From: Cynocephalus volans
Lineage: Eukaryota > Chordata > Mammalia > Dermoptera > Cynocephalidae
Length of the DNA stretch: 64,000 nt
NCBI RefSeq assembly: GCF_027409185.1
Contig: NC_084467.1
Coordinates: 17,288,501-17,352,500, forward strand
Reading direction: 5' to 3'
Shown: positions 1 to 11,300 of the stretch, in pieces
How positions within the stretch are numbered: position 1 is the first letter of the stretch
Layout of the letters: each line of letters starts with the position of its first letter
The notes under the pieces: generated by a model
Databases searched by the model: none
Told to the model about the DNA's origin: nothing
The model's input: the letters and a program-made list of their open reading frames with translations, nothing else
Made by a program: the position numbers and the translations under genes

Positions 1-899
1 ACCCCCCTCAACTCCTGCCCCTGCACCCTCCACTCCCCTTCTTGAATCAGACGCCTTCTCCTGAAGCTCAGCACTTTCTCTTACTAGGAGGCTCCTTTGC
101 CCAGACGCCCTCACCTCGCTCACTGCCTTTAGATCCCCCTCAGTGCCTCCTCTTCCTTCCTGCATCTTTCTCCCTGTTTCTCCTGTCTGTCCCTCAACCC
201 TCTGCCTTCTCCTCACTCTATTTCTAGCCTTTTTTAGCCCTCTTCTGTTGCCCAGTCTCCTATACTCTCCTTCTACCCTGTGTTCCTATGTTCTATGGCC
301 CTTGTTTGGTCCATGATTAGCTTTCAACCCTGCCTCTAGTACTCCCAGACAGCCGGTGGGCTGCTGTTCTTGGGAGGAGGCTGAGAAGGATGTCATGTTG
401 TCACTGTGTTTTCACAACTCTCCAAAACCTTCTGGCAGTTGCCGAGGGTGGAACAGCACGTAGCCCTGGGGCCCGTGCAGCCGGGAGCCTGCAGGGGGTG
501 GAGAGCCCGCCTCTCCCAGGTGGGGCCCGGCCGTCACACAACCTTACCACAGCTCTGACACCACACTCCACTTTGTGCCCTCCCTGGCCCCTGCTCTCTG
601 GCCTCACACTGCTGCTCACCTGCATTGGGACCTCAGCCCGGCCCCTCCAGCTGGTGCCCAGGAGTAGCTTTGCCTAGACTTGCTTCTGCCTGGGTATCCT
701 GGCCCCTGACATTTTCTGCCCTCTTGCCTGGGACTCCACCCTGGGACATCTGCCTGCTTCTGATCTCTGGGATGGGGCCAAAGTCTTGGGACACCTGCCT
801 CAGCCTCTAACCTGTTCCGGGTGGTCCTGTTTTATTCCCCATCCCCCCCAGTCCCCTTCATCTTATAACTACCTTAACTGCCTCATACGTTCCTGAAAA
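1..899. other. WNT4 downstream flank, no gene seen
   Basis: Pyrimidine-rich unique DNA up to about 350, then moderately GC-rich sequence. I see no exon, strong repeat or promoter. Its only notable site is a canonical AATAAA on the minus strand at 831-836, far beyond the preferred WNT4 end. Confidence 0.6.
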
Positions 900-989
900 G
901 GGAATAGTAATATTTATAATCAGAGTTGTCATTTGTTGAGCTTTACGTAGTTTATCTTACTTAACGTTCCTAATAAATACGTTCAGTTA

Positions 990-1007
990 TTACTTAGCCC
1001 CATTTGA
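990..1007. repeat. Left target-site duplication of the SINE
   Basis: TTACTTAGCCCCATTTGA, identical to 1116-1133. Confidence 0.95.
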
Positions 1008-1115
1008 TTTCTGTTTTTTTGTTGTTGTTGTTGTTGCCTGGCCGGTGCAGGGATTGAACCCCAGACCTTGGTGTTATCAGCACCATGCTCTAACCAATTG
1101 AGCTAAGTGGCCAGC
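1008..1115 (-). mobile_element. tRNA-Ile-derived monomeric SINE (colugo t-SINE/CYN-like)
   Basis: On the minus strand the body (1115-1037) reads as a tRNA-Ile relative: TTAGCTCAATTGGTTAGAGC (A box region), GTGCTGATAACACC (anticodon arm) and GGGGTTCAATCCCTGC (B box region). It then passes straight into a (CAA)n-A7 tail. No tRNA-unrelated domain follows. An exact 18-bp direct repeat flanks it (990-1007 and 1116-1133). A bare tRNA-Ile SINE of this kind matches the t-SINEs reported from Dermoptera. It is not a working tRNA gene. Confidence 0.85.
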
Positions 1116-1133
1116 TTACTTAGCCCCATTTGA
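1116..1133. repeat. Right target-site duplication of the SINE
   Basis: TTACTTAGCCCCATTTGA, 18 of 18 identical to 990-1007. This implies a fairly recent insertion. Confidence 0.95.
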
Positions 1134-1409
1134 AGTGTGTGTGGGTGGGTGGGGAGCAGCCCCATATTACAGAGGAAGAAATGAATACAAGAGAGGACAA
1201 TGAATTATCTACAGTTCCATATAGTGAAGAAGTGGCAGTGCTGGGATTCAAATCCAGGTCTGTCTGATTTTAAAGCCTAGCACCATTTCACAGTTCTAGA
1301 AAATAGTGGGGCATGGATACCTTCACTTTGCTCTGCCTTCTTGAACCCTCTGTATCACCAGTCCCCTCTTTGCCTTTGACCATGATTTGAGGATGAAGTG
1401 CCCTTTTTT

Positions 1410-1443
1410 ACATTTGATCTTAGCCAAAAGGCCAAGAAGGGAT
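1410..1443 (-). pseudogene. U2 snRNA 5'-end fragment (RNU2 pseudogene)
   Basis: The complement reads ATCCCTTCTTGGCCTTTTGG then CTAAGATCAAATGT. This matches nucleotides 1 to about 33 of U2 snRNA with a few changes. The fragment stops there and is followed by six A residues. Imperfect direct repeats flank it: GATGAAGTGCCCTTTTTTA at 1392-1410 and GATGAGGTGTCCTGTTTTA at 1441-1459. It is too short to be functional and has no snRNA promoter context. Confidence 0.8.
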
Positions 1444-2205
1444 GAGGTGTCCTGTTTTATCCATCCATATTCTAGACCCTATCCCTTCCCTTTATCTACC
1501 TCCCCACCTCCACCCCAATTTTTACAAATTCATGTGTACCCTTTCTGTCCTGAAAGCACTTTCCTTCAGCCCTTAAGCACAGTAAACTTTTGGAATGCCA
1601 AGCACATAGCAAGCTAACTGTTCCCAGTGCTGCAGTGGGAGTGGGTTTCAGGCCATGGCCTCTTTGGTAGGGATGAGGACTTCGCTCAGCTAGAATGGAG
1701 TTTCCTCAGAAGCTGCCCTGTGTCTCCCCATCATCAGGGAGTCCCCTTGGCAGTGGCTTTTGACTTGAGTTTTAGGAAGTTTCCATCCAGACTCCTTATT
1801 CTGACTGGGTTCTAATCCTGGAGTTTATCTCTAGCCATGGGCCTTGGATTCCTATGTCCCTGGACAGGAACTAAGTTCTTTCTGTTGTCACCCACCTCCT
1901 GTATCAGCACCCACTTTACTAGACCCTCCTCACCACCACAGCACTCATGAATATTCTGATAAACTCTTTCAAGCCAAGGTGTAAATAGCTGGGTATGGCT
2001 CAATAAAATGCAGATATAGCCTCTGTGTGTTAATTGTGGAATTTCAGACAGCATGCAGGTGGGTCCCTGTTCCACAAACCAGTTGTTCATGAGAAACAAG
2101 GCAAAGGGCATCCCCATACCTAGAATTTGCTACTATTAATCTGTTTTTCCCATGTCCTTCCCCAAGCCTCTCTTTCCCTGTTCTATAAGAAAAAGTCACT
2201 GCCAC
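1444..2205. other. WNT4 downstream flank, nothing further identified
   Basis: Unique moderately AT-rich sequence after the U2 fragment. No exon, repeat or promoter could be supported. Confidence 0.5.
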
Positions 2206-2230
2206 AATTGTAAGACAAAGAAATAATCAT

Positions 2231-2236
2231 TTTATC
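2231..2236 (-). terminator. Candidate WNT4 polyadenylation signal GATAAA
   Basis: The minus strand reads CACGATAAAATGATTATTTC here, with T-rich sequence (TTTCTTTGTCTT) directly downstream as expected for a cleavage site. GATAAA is a known weak variant of AATAAA. Its distance from the stop codon, about 2.6 kb, fits the human transcript. Another GATAAA occurs at complement 2344-2349, and a canonical AATAAA only at complement 831-836. Confidence 0.5.
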
Positions 2237-3824
2237 GTGCATCAGACTATGTCATGGGGATGTCACAATGGCAAGGAGCCTAGTATAAAAATTGGAGGAT
2301 GGGGTGGGGGCAGCAGAGTGGGGTAGCAGCATCCAGAGCTGGGATTTATCCAGCGCTAGGCCTCAGAGGACATCACCTTTGCCTTGGGACAAGATAGCTG
2401 GAGAGCGGTTTGGGCAGGATGTGGACCCTCTGGCCAATTTCCAGACTCCTGTGGGGCCAAGAGTGGGTGGGCTATGTCAGGCCTGTACCAGTTCCTCCTA
2501 TTTCTTATTTGGGACAGTTTGGAGCTGGTCATGTCCAAGGTAGCTCCTGTTTCCTGTGGCTGTGGATTCTTTTGGCCTTTGCAGTGGCAGTGGCGGTAAG
2601 GCTGATCAGTGGTTCCTAGAATCTGGTCTGATTCACCTAGGTCACAACCTTCAGAAGCCCAGGAGCATCAGCTTTGAGGAACTCTCTGGCAGGCAGAAAG
2701 GTGAAGCCTATGAACGGTCACAGACCTTCTGGCTTCTGCCTGGGGCAGTACCCATTGTGCCAGCATCCAGCCTGGACCCACTGTTCCCCCAAGGTCTGCT
2801 CTATCTCTGGAGGGGAGGGGTCTCCACTACTCTCTTTGTCTGGGTCTCACCTCTGCCAGTGAGGGATAGTGTTTTCCCTGGTGCTGAGCAGACAGCTGAA
2901 CAGAGCCCGTCAGAGAAGCAGTGGGTACAGCTGGGCAACTGTGGGGACACTTAGTTGACTCAGTTTCATCCACTTGAGAGCCAGCCTGCCTCAAGATTAT
3001 CATCCTGACATTCGAGTATGGTTACAGCATCTCAATTGGCTGTGATCTCCTTCTTACATGGACAATGAGTAGAGATTATGGCTAGGGGTCAAGGGTGTTG
3101 ACCCTGTCTTCATGAAAGAGCCAACATTGGGAGGCACAAGCCATGAGGTCTGGAGGACAGTGTCTATAGACTGGAGCCCGCCCATATTCTGAATCTGGGA
3201 CTTTGAATTCAGACACTGAACTCAGGAGCCAAGGGCTTGGAGTCTGAGAACCCCAAATGGGGATCCCAGAGCTCAAGACCTCAAACCTGGAGCCCCAGTG
3301 TGGGGGCAGCTTGGAGACTTGGGCTGACAGTTCCTCTGATAATTGGGAGCCTACCTGAGAGGCAGTTGGGTCCGCTTTGCTCTGTGCATGTCCTGCTCAC
3401 AGAAGGCTGGGGCTAGGCTCTTGATGGTCTGGCTGGTGTACAGGGGCAGGCCTGGGCTGCTGGTGCTATCTCTTGGGGAATCTTTCGCATTCTGCATGGT
3501 ACCTGGGACCTCAGAGACCTGGAGGGCCTGGGGGTGGGGGAACCTAAGCTGCTGAGACCTCACCAGTCAGGCTTTCAGCTGTTCGTCTCTTCCCTGTGAG
3601 CCTGTTCTGTCCTCAGGAACCATGTGGGCTCCTGCTCAGCCTGTGGTCTCTGGCTCCTGCTGCTTTCTGCTCCCTTTCCTCTAGCCAGAACCCTCTTCCC
3701 AAGACTCAGACCCAAGGAGACCTGCAGTTCCTGTGCCATTGGGTACAGGAGCCAAGGTGGAGCCTTGGCTGGAGGGCTCTTCTGGTTGTGCCTCTCCATC
3801 CAGCTTGCTGTGGGGCCTAGCTCT

Positions 3825-3960
3825 GCTATAAAATGGGCACAGGCATCCTTGTTTTGTCTGCTTCCTAGGACTGTTGTGCTCATCAAGTGAGGTGGCCCTG
3901 TACAGGGCCTAGAACATAGTATTTGCTCAGAGAGTTGTGTTAAGTGAGTATGATGATAAT
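3825..3960 (-). repeat. MIR fragment within the WNT4 3' UTR
   Basis: The plus strand shows AAAATGGG, TAGGACTGTTGTG, GCCTAGAACATAGTA and TGATGATAATGGG, the complement of MIR. The element therefore lies in the same orientation as the WNT4 transcript. Confidence 0.75.
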
Positions 3961-3986
3961 GGGAGAGGACTTTACTGCACAGCCCT

Positions 3987-4034
3987 TGCGTGCGTGCATG
4001 CGTGCGTGCGTACGTGCGTGTGTGTGTGTGTGTG
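3987..4034. repeat. Compound (GTGC)n-(GT)n microsatellite in the WNT4 3' UTR
   Basis: About 48 bp of alternating purine-pyrimidine sequence, GCGTGCGTGCATGCGTGC-like units running into pure GT. In the WNT4 transcript it would appear as an AC-rich tract. Such tracts vary in length and can adopt Z-DNA. Confidence 0.95.
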
Positions 4035-4849
4035 TTTTCCATTCTTAGTTGCAGAGGAGCAGCACTGTGAGGAGGTGACTTAGTTGGGGGCATGACTGCA
4101 AGGGTTTGGCCGTGATCTGCCTAGGAGGGACTGGGGAGTGGGGAGTTTCCCCCTTCGAGGGGGGAGGCTGGGCAGGCTGGGCTGAGGTGGGGTGGGACTG
4201 TGGCCTTCTCTTGCCCTCACCTCACCTGTTCTTCCCACCTGGAAGGTCCCACAGAGATTGAACATCCATTTGCCCCTGTGAGGGCTGAAATGAACTCTTT
4301 GCCCTTGACCTGATATCTGCCCATTCCCTTTCCAGGGAGACAAGGCTACCAAGCTCAAGCTGCCAGGGGTCACGTGTGGGGTGTATGTGTAGGGTGGAGA
4401 GTTGCGAGCTCTTTTTCCAGCTCTTTTTCCTTGTGACTTCCATCAAGGAGGCACCTATTTCCCTGTCATAGGACCACCTCTTTCCCTAGATGTCAGGGTC
4501 AGTAGCCATGTGGCTGTAATACTTGCTACCCACCTTAAATCTGCAAGTAGAAAAATGGACGCAGATAACAACTGAGTGGTCAGCAGCAGCCACATGTGGA
4601 CAGTCAGAGGCATGAGCAAGATACCTTTGGTCAGCGGCAGCCACAAAGGCCCAGGTTTTGGGGAGGCCCCAGTTGGTGCCCTTGGGGTCGCCTGCCTGGT
4701 TTTAGTAATAAATAACATGAGGACCCAAAAACCAAACCAAAACAAAAAATACAACCAGTATCTCTTGGGGCAGGTGTTGGGAGCCTGTTTAAATTATTGG
4801 CCTTCCCTGGGCCACTAGGTGGTTGCCGGGCACAGGGCTGGGCAGGCAG

Positions 4850-5317
4850 TCATCGGCACGTGTGCAACTCCACGAGCCGCTGGCACTGCCGGCACTTGAC
4901 GAAGCAACACCAGTGGAATTTGCAACTGCAGCGTTCTGCCAGCTCTACCTGTGCTGTGTGGAAGCCACGGCCACAGCATAGCAACTCACAGCCATCAATG
5001 GCCTTGGATGTCTTGTTGCATGTGCGGCCCCTCGTGCCGAGCACGCCACTGCGCATGTCCTGTTCGCAGAAGTCTGGGCTGGGCTCCAAGTACACCAGGT
5101 CCTCATCTGTATGTGGCTTGAACTGTGCGTTGCGTGGCACCAGTGCCCTGGAGGAGCCCACACGGCGTGGCTCCACCTCAGTGGCGCCATCAAACTTCTC
5201 CTTCAGCGCGTGGCCCACCTGGCGGAAGGGTGGCACGGCTCGCCAGCATGTCTTCACCTCGCATGAGCCTGACACCCCGTGGCACTTGCACTCTACCCGC
5301 ATGTGCGTCAGGATAGC
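4850..5317 (-). CDS. WNT4: WNT4 coding exon 5 (C-terminal domain and stop)
   Basis: 468 nt encode residues 197-351 plus TGA (complement of 4850-4852). The acceptor is CCCCCACAG|GC. It begins [20 protein letters not shown], which contains the palmitoleoylated Ser212 of the Frizzled-binding thumb. It continues through C280-C296, the N297 sequon (CNKTS) and the Cys-rich C-terminal domain. The CCFVKC hairpin at 333-338 is the 'index finger' that contacts Frizzled. All expected cysteines of this part are present. Confidence 0.98.
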   Translation of the reverse strand, partial: AILTHMRVECKCHGVSGSCEVKTCWRAVPPFRQVGHALKEKFDGATEVEPRRVGSSRALVPRNAQFKPHTDEDLVYLEPSPDFCEQDMRSGVLGTRGRTCNKTSKAIDGCELLCCGRGFHTAQVELAERCSCKFHWCCFVKCRQCQRLVELHTCR

Positions 5318-8300
5318 CTGTGGGGGAGGGGAGGGAGAGGGGCCATCAGGAGACAGCAGTAGAGGCTGGGGAGAGGGCCCCTGGGGCCAACTCCACAGAA
5401 TCAGAAAGATTTACTGTCATGCTTCCTCTGCATTAAGCACCTACTGTATGCTCTGCTGGGCTGATAAACAGTGATGGGGACAGATGAACAAGATACTGTC
5501 CCCGTGCTTGGGCACTTGGAGTTGGTGGAGGAGACACTAAAAGCCATGTCATATGAAAGTGACAGATGATGTGATGGGGATGGACAGTGCTTCATTTAAA
5601 CTTCACAGGAACCTTGGGAGTGGCATCAAGAAGGCAGATAGTGCCATGGTTAAGTGCATGATCTTTGCTGTGACACAGAGAAGGGTTCGAATCCTAGCTC
5701 TGTTACTCGTGTGTGACAGAGGATGACCACAGCAGGTACCTGGTGCAGGTGAGAGCCAGAACGATGCTTTCTGAGTGGCTGTGTGGGTAGAGTGTTGTGG
5801 GGGCCCTGCCTGTGCCATCCCTACCTGGGTGGTGATGGGGGATGGTGTCACACTACCTTCCTGCCGGCCTCATTGTTGTGGAGGTTCATGAGGGCCCGGC
5901 TGGATGAGGCCCCTTTGCTTCTCTCCCGCACGTCCACAAACGACTGTGAGAAGGCCACGCCGTAGGCGATGTTGTCCGAGCATCCAGACCACTGGAAGCC
6001 TGGGGTGCAGTGGGCATAGAGAGGGCAGCAGTGAGTGGGGGCCAGGGCCCCAAGCACCTGCACTCCCACTCTGACCACCTCCTGTGCTTACCCTGAGGGC
6101 TGACCCCATGCACCGTCCGGTCACAGCCACACTTCTCCAGCTCCCCACTGCTGCACGCCCGTGTCACCGCAAAGGCCACACCTGCTGAAGAGATGGCGTA
6201 CACAAAGGCCGCCTCCCGAGTCCCTGTGGGAGGCAGAGGGAGAGAGAGCAGGGTTGGGTCCCAGGGCTCCTCCCCTTTGTCCAGGGCAAGGGGTGGAGAA
6301 GGCCTGTTGAATGCTGGAGGCCATGGAGGGAGCAAGGCAGGTGGAAATGCCGAGGGCCAGGCCCTGTGCGGCACTTCCTCTTATCATACCAGTGGCTGAA
6401 TCCACTTACTCCACCCCAAGCACTACCTGCGCTCTTCACAGGTGTTGATCATTTCATCCTGAGAACAACTGTGTGAGGCAGGTACTAGTGTCATTCTTGT
6501 TTTACAGAGAGGTTAGGTGGCTTGTCTGAGGTCACACAGCACCTGGCAGAGTCAGCAGATTGTCTGTCTTCAGAGCCTATGCTTTCTGTTCCTGTGGGAG
6601 ACTGTTCTTACAACCTCTCCGGAAGATTAGTGGTATTCACATCATTTTATGGAAGACCAAACAGGCTCAGAGAAGTGAACTGACTTACCCAGACTACAGA
6701 GCCAGGGAGTAGCAGGCTGGACTATAAACCCAGGTCTGGCTTCCTTTTTTGGCCTTCTCCCCAGCTGGCCTCACTGGGCTCTGAAGGGGTCCCCACACCT
6801 TACGATCCTGCCCCAGCACTTCCTTTTTAGGCTGTACCCATTTCTGAAAATGTCTTGCTTCCTTATAACTTTAAGAGTAAATCATAATAACAACAGCTCC
6901 TAGGACTTAACTGCTAATACTGCCGACTAGGGGCTGCCTATTACTCACAGGCTCTCTACCACCTGAGCTTTATCCACCCCCATTTTACAGAGGGTGAAAT
7001 GCAGGTTCAGAGAGGGGAAGGGAACTGGTTTCAGCCACCCAGCAGGAAGCGATAGAGCCAGGACTCAAGCACAGGTCTGTCTGCCTCTGCCCCAGGACTT
7101 CTTAGTGATTCTATTTTGGTGCCGGCCCTGGTGTCCTTCCTGAATAGATGTTTTTATCCTCCTAGGAACTGTGCCTCAGGGGGCGTAGCTGTTGTGGAGT
7201 CTCTTTCTGGGGGTGGGGGGGGGGAGTGTGTGTGAGTGGGAGTTGCATGGCTGGTTGGGTGTGTGACCAGACAGCAGGCCCTGCTCCTCTCTGGGGCCCT
7301 GTGAGGGCCTCTGTGTTTCGTGACTGTACTTCTGTCTCTCACCGGACTGTCTCTGTCCGCAGAAGTGGAGGGGGCAGGCCTTGGCCCCCTGGTTGGCAAT
7401 TACCTCTATGACACCCAGGCCTGTGCTCTCAGCTGCCCTGGGGAGCAGTCACCGTGGTCAGATGGAAACAATCACCTCCTCTATGCCCATGTCTGTGGAC
7501 AGAGGCAGCAGAATCCAGCACTGGGGTAGGAGGCCGCTTGGTCCCTGACCACTCAGGACGCCCTGTTCTTGGTCTGGCCATTGAGCTGGGGATATTGCCC
7601 ACTGCCCACCACCCACTCTCCACTGCCCACTCTCTGCTCTGGCTTGGCCATTTTGGGCCAGCATTGGGGGGCTTGGCTGCAGCATGGAACCTCGACAGCC
7701 TGAGATGGAATCTTCTCCAAGTTAATCGAGGTTAATAGCAGGATCATGTTGGTTGGTTTTATGCTGTGGCTGCCCAAAGAGAGACAACTTCAGTTTCTGG
7801 TATTTCTGGTATTTCCAGGCCTGAACCAGCACAAATCTTTGCCCCAAAGACCAGGGGGGAAGGGAAGTCAAAGCAGGAGATAGGGCTGAGGGGACTTGTG
7901 GGGTGGCCTTGGCTCTTGGCCTTGTGCGGCCCTTTCTCCTCTGCTTCTCTTGGCTCTCAGGCAGCCCCCAGCCCAACCCCAGCTCAAGGCTGACCTCTGC
8001 CCCTGAGTACTTGCAGTCCCTGGGGGGCAGGGCACCCCTTGAGGTTGCACAGGGAGACCTCTGCCTCATTCTCCAAACCGATCCATCCACCAAACTCCAG
8101 GTCCCCTTTGCGCTGGCCATAGGGGCATAAGGACACAAACGATTTTTCCAGCTCTAGTGTGAGCCTGAGGAAGAGATTCTGAAAGGAAGGTAATAATCAC
8201 AAGAGCTAAAGCTTATGGAGAGCTTATTATGTTCTGGGAGCTGTCTAAGCACTTTACATATATTCATTTATATATTCTTGATGGAGTTTGGATGTATTGT

Positions 8301-11300
8301 CCTCCCAGAACTCATGTGAAAATTTGATCCCCAATGTGGCAGTGTTGGAAACTGAGTCATGGGGGCGGATCCTTCATGAATGGATTAATGCTCTCACTAG
8401 GTGGGGGGATTAATAAGTGAGTTCTCTCTCTAGTTCCCACGAGAGCTTGTTGCTTAAAAGACCCTGGCACCTCCTCTCTCTCTCTCTTGCTTCCTCTCTC
8501 CATGTGATCTGCTTGTACCCGCTGGCTGCCTGTCACTTTCTGCCATGAGTAGAAGCAGCCTGAGGCCCGCGCCAGATGCAGCTGTCCCAGAATCGTAAGC
8601 CAAATAAACCTCTATTCTTTATAAATTACCCAGTCTCAGGTATTTCTGTTATAGCAACACAAACGGACTAATACAATTCTTCACAACAGCCCTATGAAGT
8701 TGATTCTTTTAATCCTCATTTTACAGATGAGGAAACTGAGGAACTGAGTGGTGAGTAACTTGTCCAAAACTCCCCAGCCAGGAAGCAGTGGAGTCAGGAT
8801 CTGAACTCGGGCAGCCTTGCTCCAGAGCTTTCAACCTTGACATTATTCTGCCTCATGTAGACCTGAGCTCCTGGAAATACACGTGCAGTCAGTCTCCTCC
8901 CGCCTTCCATGTGTGAAGCCAAGAAGGGCTTCCTTAGGTCTATCCTAAATATCGTGTGCTGTAGGACAAGTCCAGTCCCTTCTGTGGTGCTTTACTGGGG
9001 ATGGTGAGCAGTTGGCTTCTGTGCTCAGCACAGAAGGCCCCAGAGGGCCTGGAGGATGTGGGCATCAGCCGTGTGCCTGCGGCTGATGGCAGTGGCTCCT
9101 CCAGCCTTCTCTAACTGGTCCTGGGTCCCAGCCTCTTGACTCCAGTGCTATGGCCCCTCCTGGCTTCTTACCTCTGCCCAGGCTGGAGCCTTGCTTGCTA
9201 GTGGAAGGCCAAGCAGGGTCTGCTCTGGGAGCAGAGCAGCGGGGAGTGCCCCAGCAAGGTGGTAAATACTGCTCCCTGGTCAGGGGGTTTGCCTGTCCCA
9301 ACTGCAGGAGGAAGGCAATGTCACTTTGTCCTTTCCTGGGCCAGGGTAAGGCAGAACTCTTAAGGTGCCAGTGACTGCCCTGCGACCCTCTTCCTTTTCC
9401 ACATGGCCATTTGCCCCTCTCCACACCCAGCTCCTTTCTTCCTGCTGTTTCTTCTTCCCAGAGCACACCTCTTCCCTTGCTCCACAGGTCTAAATCCTGT
9501 GTGTCCTCTGGGTCCAGTCTCAATACATCTTTTCCAAACTGCTAAGGCTGCCTAAGGCTGGGAATTTGGAGTTGTTCTGAAGATCCAATAACAGCTAATC
9601 TTTCTGAGGACCCACTATGTGCCAGGGCCTTCCCATACGCTGTCTAAGGCTCATGCCAACCTTAGCAATCAGCTCTCTACAGCTCTGCTCTATGGAAGAA
9701 AAAGTGAGGCTCAGTGGCCTGCCTGGGGTCCCTCAGGCAACAAATGACCAAGCGGGAATTGGAACCGAGGCCTGACTCAGGGCCCACGCTCTTCAGATCT
9801 CATCACGTGCAATGTCCCTCCCAGATGTTGGAAGGAAGGACATTCAAGTAGGAAGGAGTGTTTGGAGGAGAATCGGCTGAAGCTGAGTTCCTTGAGCTGG
9901 CAAGGAAGCCATGGGCATGCTGATACCCTGGTACCAGGATGGGTGCCCTGCTGGAAGGCAGGGAATGGGCACAACTCGAGTGTTACTAAGCAGATCCAGT
10001 GGGAGCCCTAGGGAGGTGGGCAGGACAGGCACTAGTCTCCCAGAAAAACCTTATCCCTCATCCGTCAGCCTCTATCCCTGTCCCCAGCCTCTCCAGTTTC
10101 CTCTATTTCCCCCTCTGACTGCAAAAGCCCACCTTTTCTTGAAATGACCTCCAGGAAGCCACTTTGAATTTGAGAGACAGTGTAGGACCAGGGAAAGATT
10201 AAGGCTCCAGAGCCAGACAAAGCTGTGTCAGACTCTCACTAGTGGTGTGACCTTCCTCTCCCAGTCTCATTTCCCAAACTCTAATGTGGGGAGGTTAATG
10301 CTGTCCTGGTAGGGCAGACCCTGAACCTTTCCTGCATCCCTTCCCACCGTCATAGACTTCCCAGGACTCCAGGCGCTCTCGCAATCAGAATCAGCCGTAG
10401 ATGGTTTTATCTTCTAGCTGTCGTGTGTGTCTGGCCTCTGCAGCTTCCAGGAACTCCTAGTGTGGGAATGTTTCTGGGGTATACAGCCCCCTTCTCCCCT
10501 CCCTGATCTCCTTCATCATCAGCTTATATGATGGCATCAAAAGGCTGGCCAGAGAGGTCACCCAGAAGGAAAGAATGTTCTCCCCTTCATTGGGTCCAAC
10601 GTGATGCCAATGCTGAGGACAAAGGTGAGAACACAGGTTTTAGTGAGGCACTGCCCAGGACTGAGGAGTGTTTACTTAAGTCCAGCCCAGTATTAGAGTC
10701 TGTAAGGTGTCCTGGGTGGTTCAGACACGTGGGAAGGGGACAGACGGGCCTGGATTTGAGTCCTCACTCCCAGCCATGCAGTCAGAGCTGAAGGGGCCAC
10801 AGGGACTGTCTTGTCTCTTGGGACAGGGACTTGATCAAGGTCACAGTGATGACGTGATGGGGCAGGAGGAAGCCCGGTGTTGTCCGTAGATGGGAGGAAG
10901 CAGAAGAGGAGGTTCTGTCGCCTTTCCTCCCTCTCCCCGTCCTAGTCAGGCTGGCCCACTCTGAGACGCCAACACTCCTTTGCCAGGCTCTGTGGCCTCC
11001 CTCCTACCCTAAGCCGTCTCATTCATTCAGCAAATATTTATCAGTTGCCTGCAATGTGCAGGTGCTGTTCTAGGCACTGGGATTAAGTAGTGACTGAAAC
11101 AGAGGCTGTCTTGCATCTGGTCCTTAACACCTGCTTGACCAAGAACCTTCACCTCCCATTCCCGGCTGCCCTGGATGCCATCTTTACTGTTTCTGGAAGA
11201 TTTTCAGCCTAGAGCACACAGTTTGGCCTTCAATTGCACATTAGTCTTATCGTTCACCATTATTTCACCATCTGTCATGCATTTGTAGCCTAGGAGCGGG

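Larger units (their letters stand above)
900..1290 (+). repeat. MIR interrupted by a young tRNA-SINE
   Basis: MIR sequence from AATAGTAATATTTATAATC to CCCCATTTGA resumes after the SINE with TTACAGAGGAAGAAATG and TGGGATTCAAATCCAGG. The insertion at 1008-1115 plus the second copy of its target site accounts for the gap. Confidence 0.8.
2206..4849 (-). other. WNT4: WNT4 3' untranslated region (predicted)
   Basis: About 2.6 kb of mostly unique DNA follows the stop codon. It is close in length to the roughly 2.7 kb 3' UTR I recall for human WNT4. I found no AATAAA on the minus strand between 4849 and 2237. The first plausible signal is GATAAA at complement 2231-2236, followed by a U-rich stretch. 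The UTR includes a (GTGC)n/(GT)n microsatellite at 3987-4034 and an MIR at 3825-3960. The end is inferred from sequence, with no transcript evidence. Confidence 0.6.
5318..5856 (-). other. WNT4: WNT4 intron 4
   Basis: 539 nt, largely filled by an L2 fragment (5400-5590) and an MIR fragment (5633-5725), both antisense relative to the plus strand. Confidence 0.9.

Noticed and set aside
1037-1115. Possible functional tRNA-Ile gene
   Set aside because: Degenerate arms, an A-rich tail and target-site duplication show a SINE rather than a tRNA gene.
3575-4093. 172-codon minus-strand open frame with a His-Thr-Arg repeat
   Set aside because: Generated by the GTGC/GT microsatellite in the WNT4 3' UTR.
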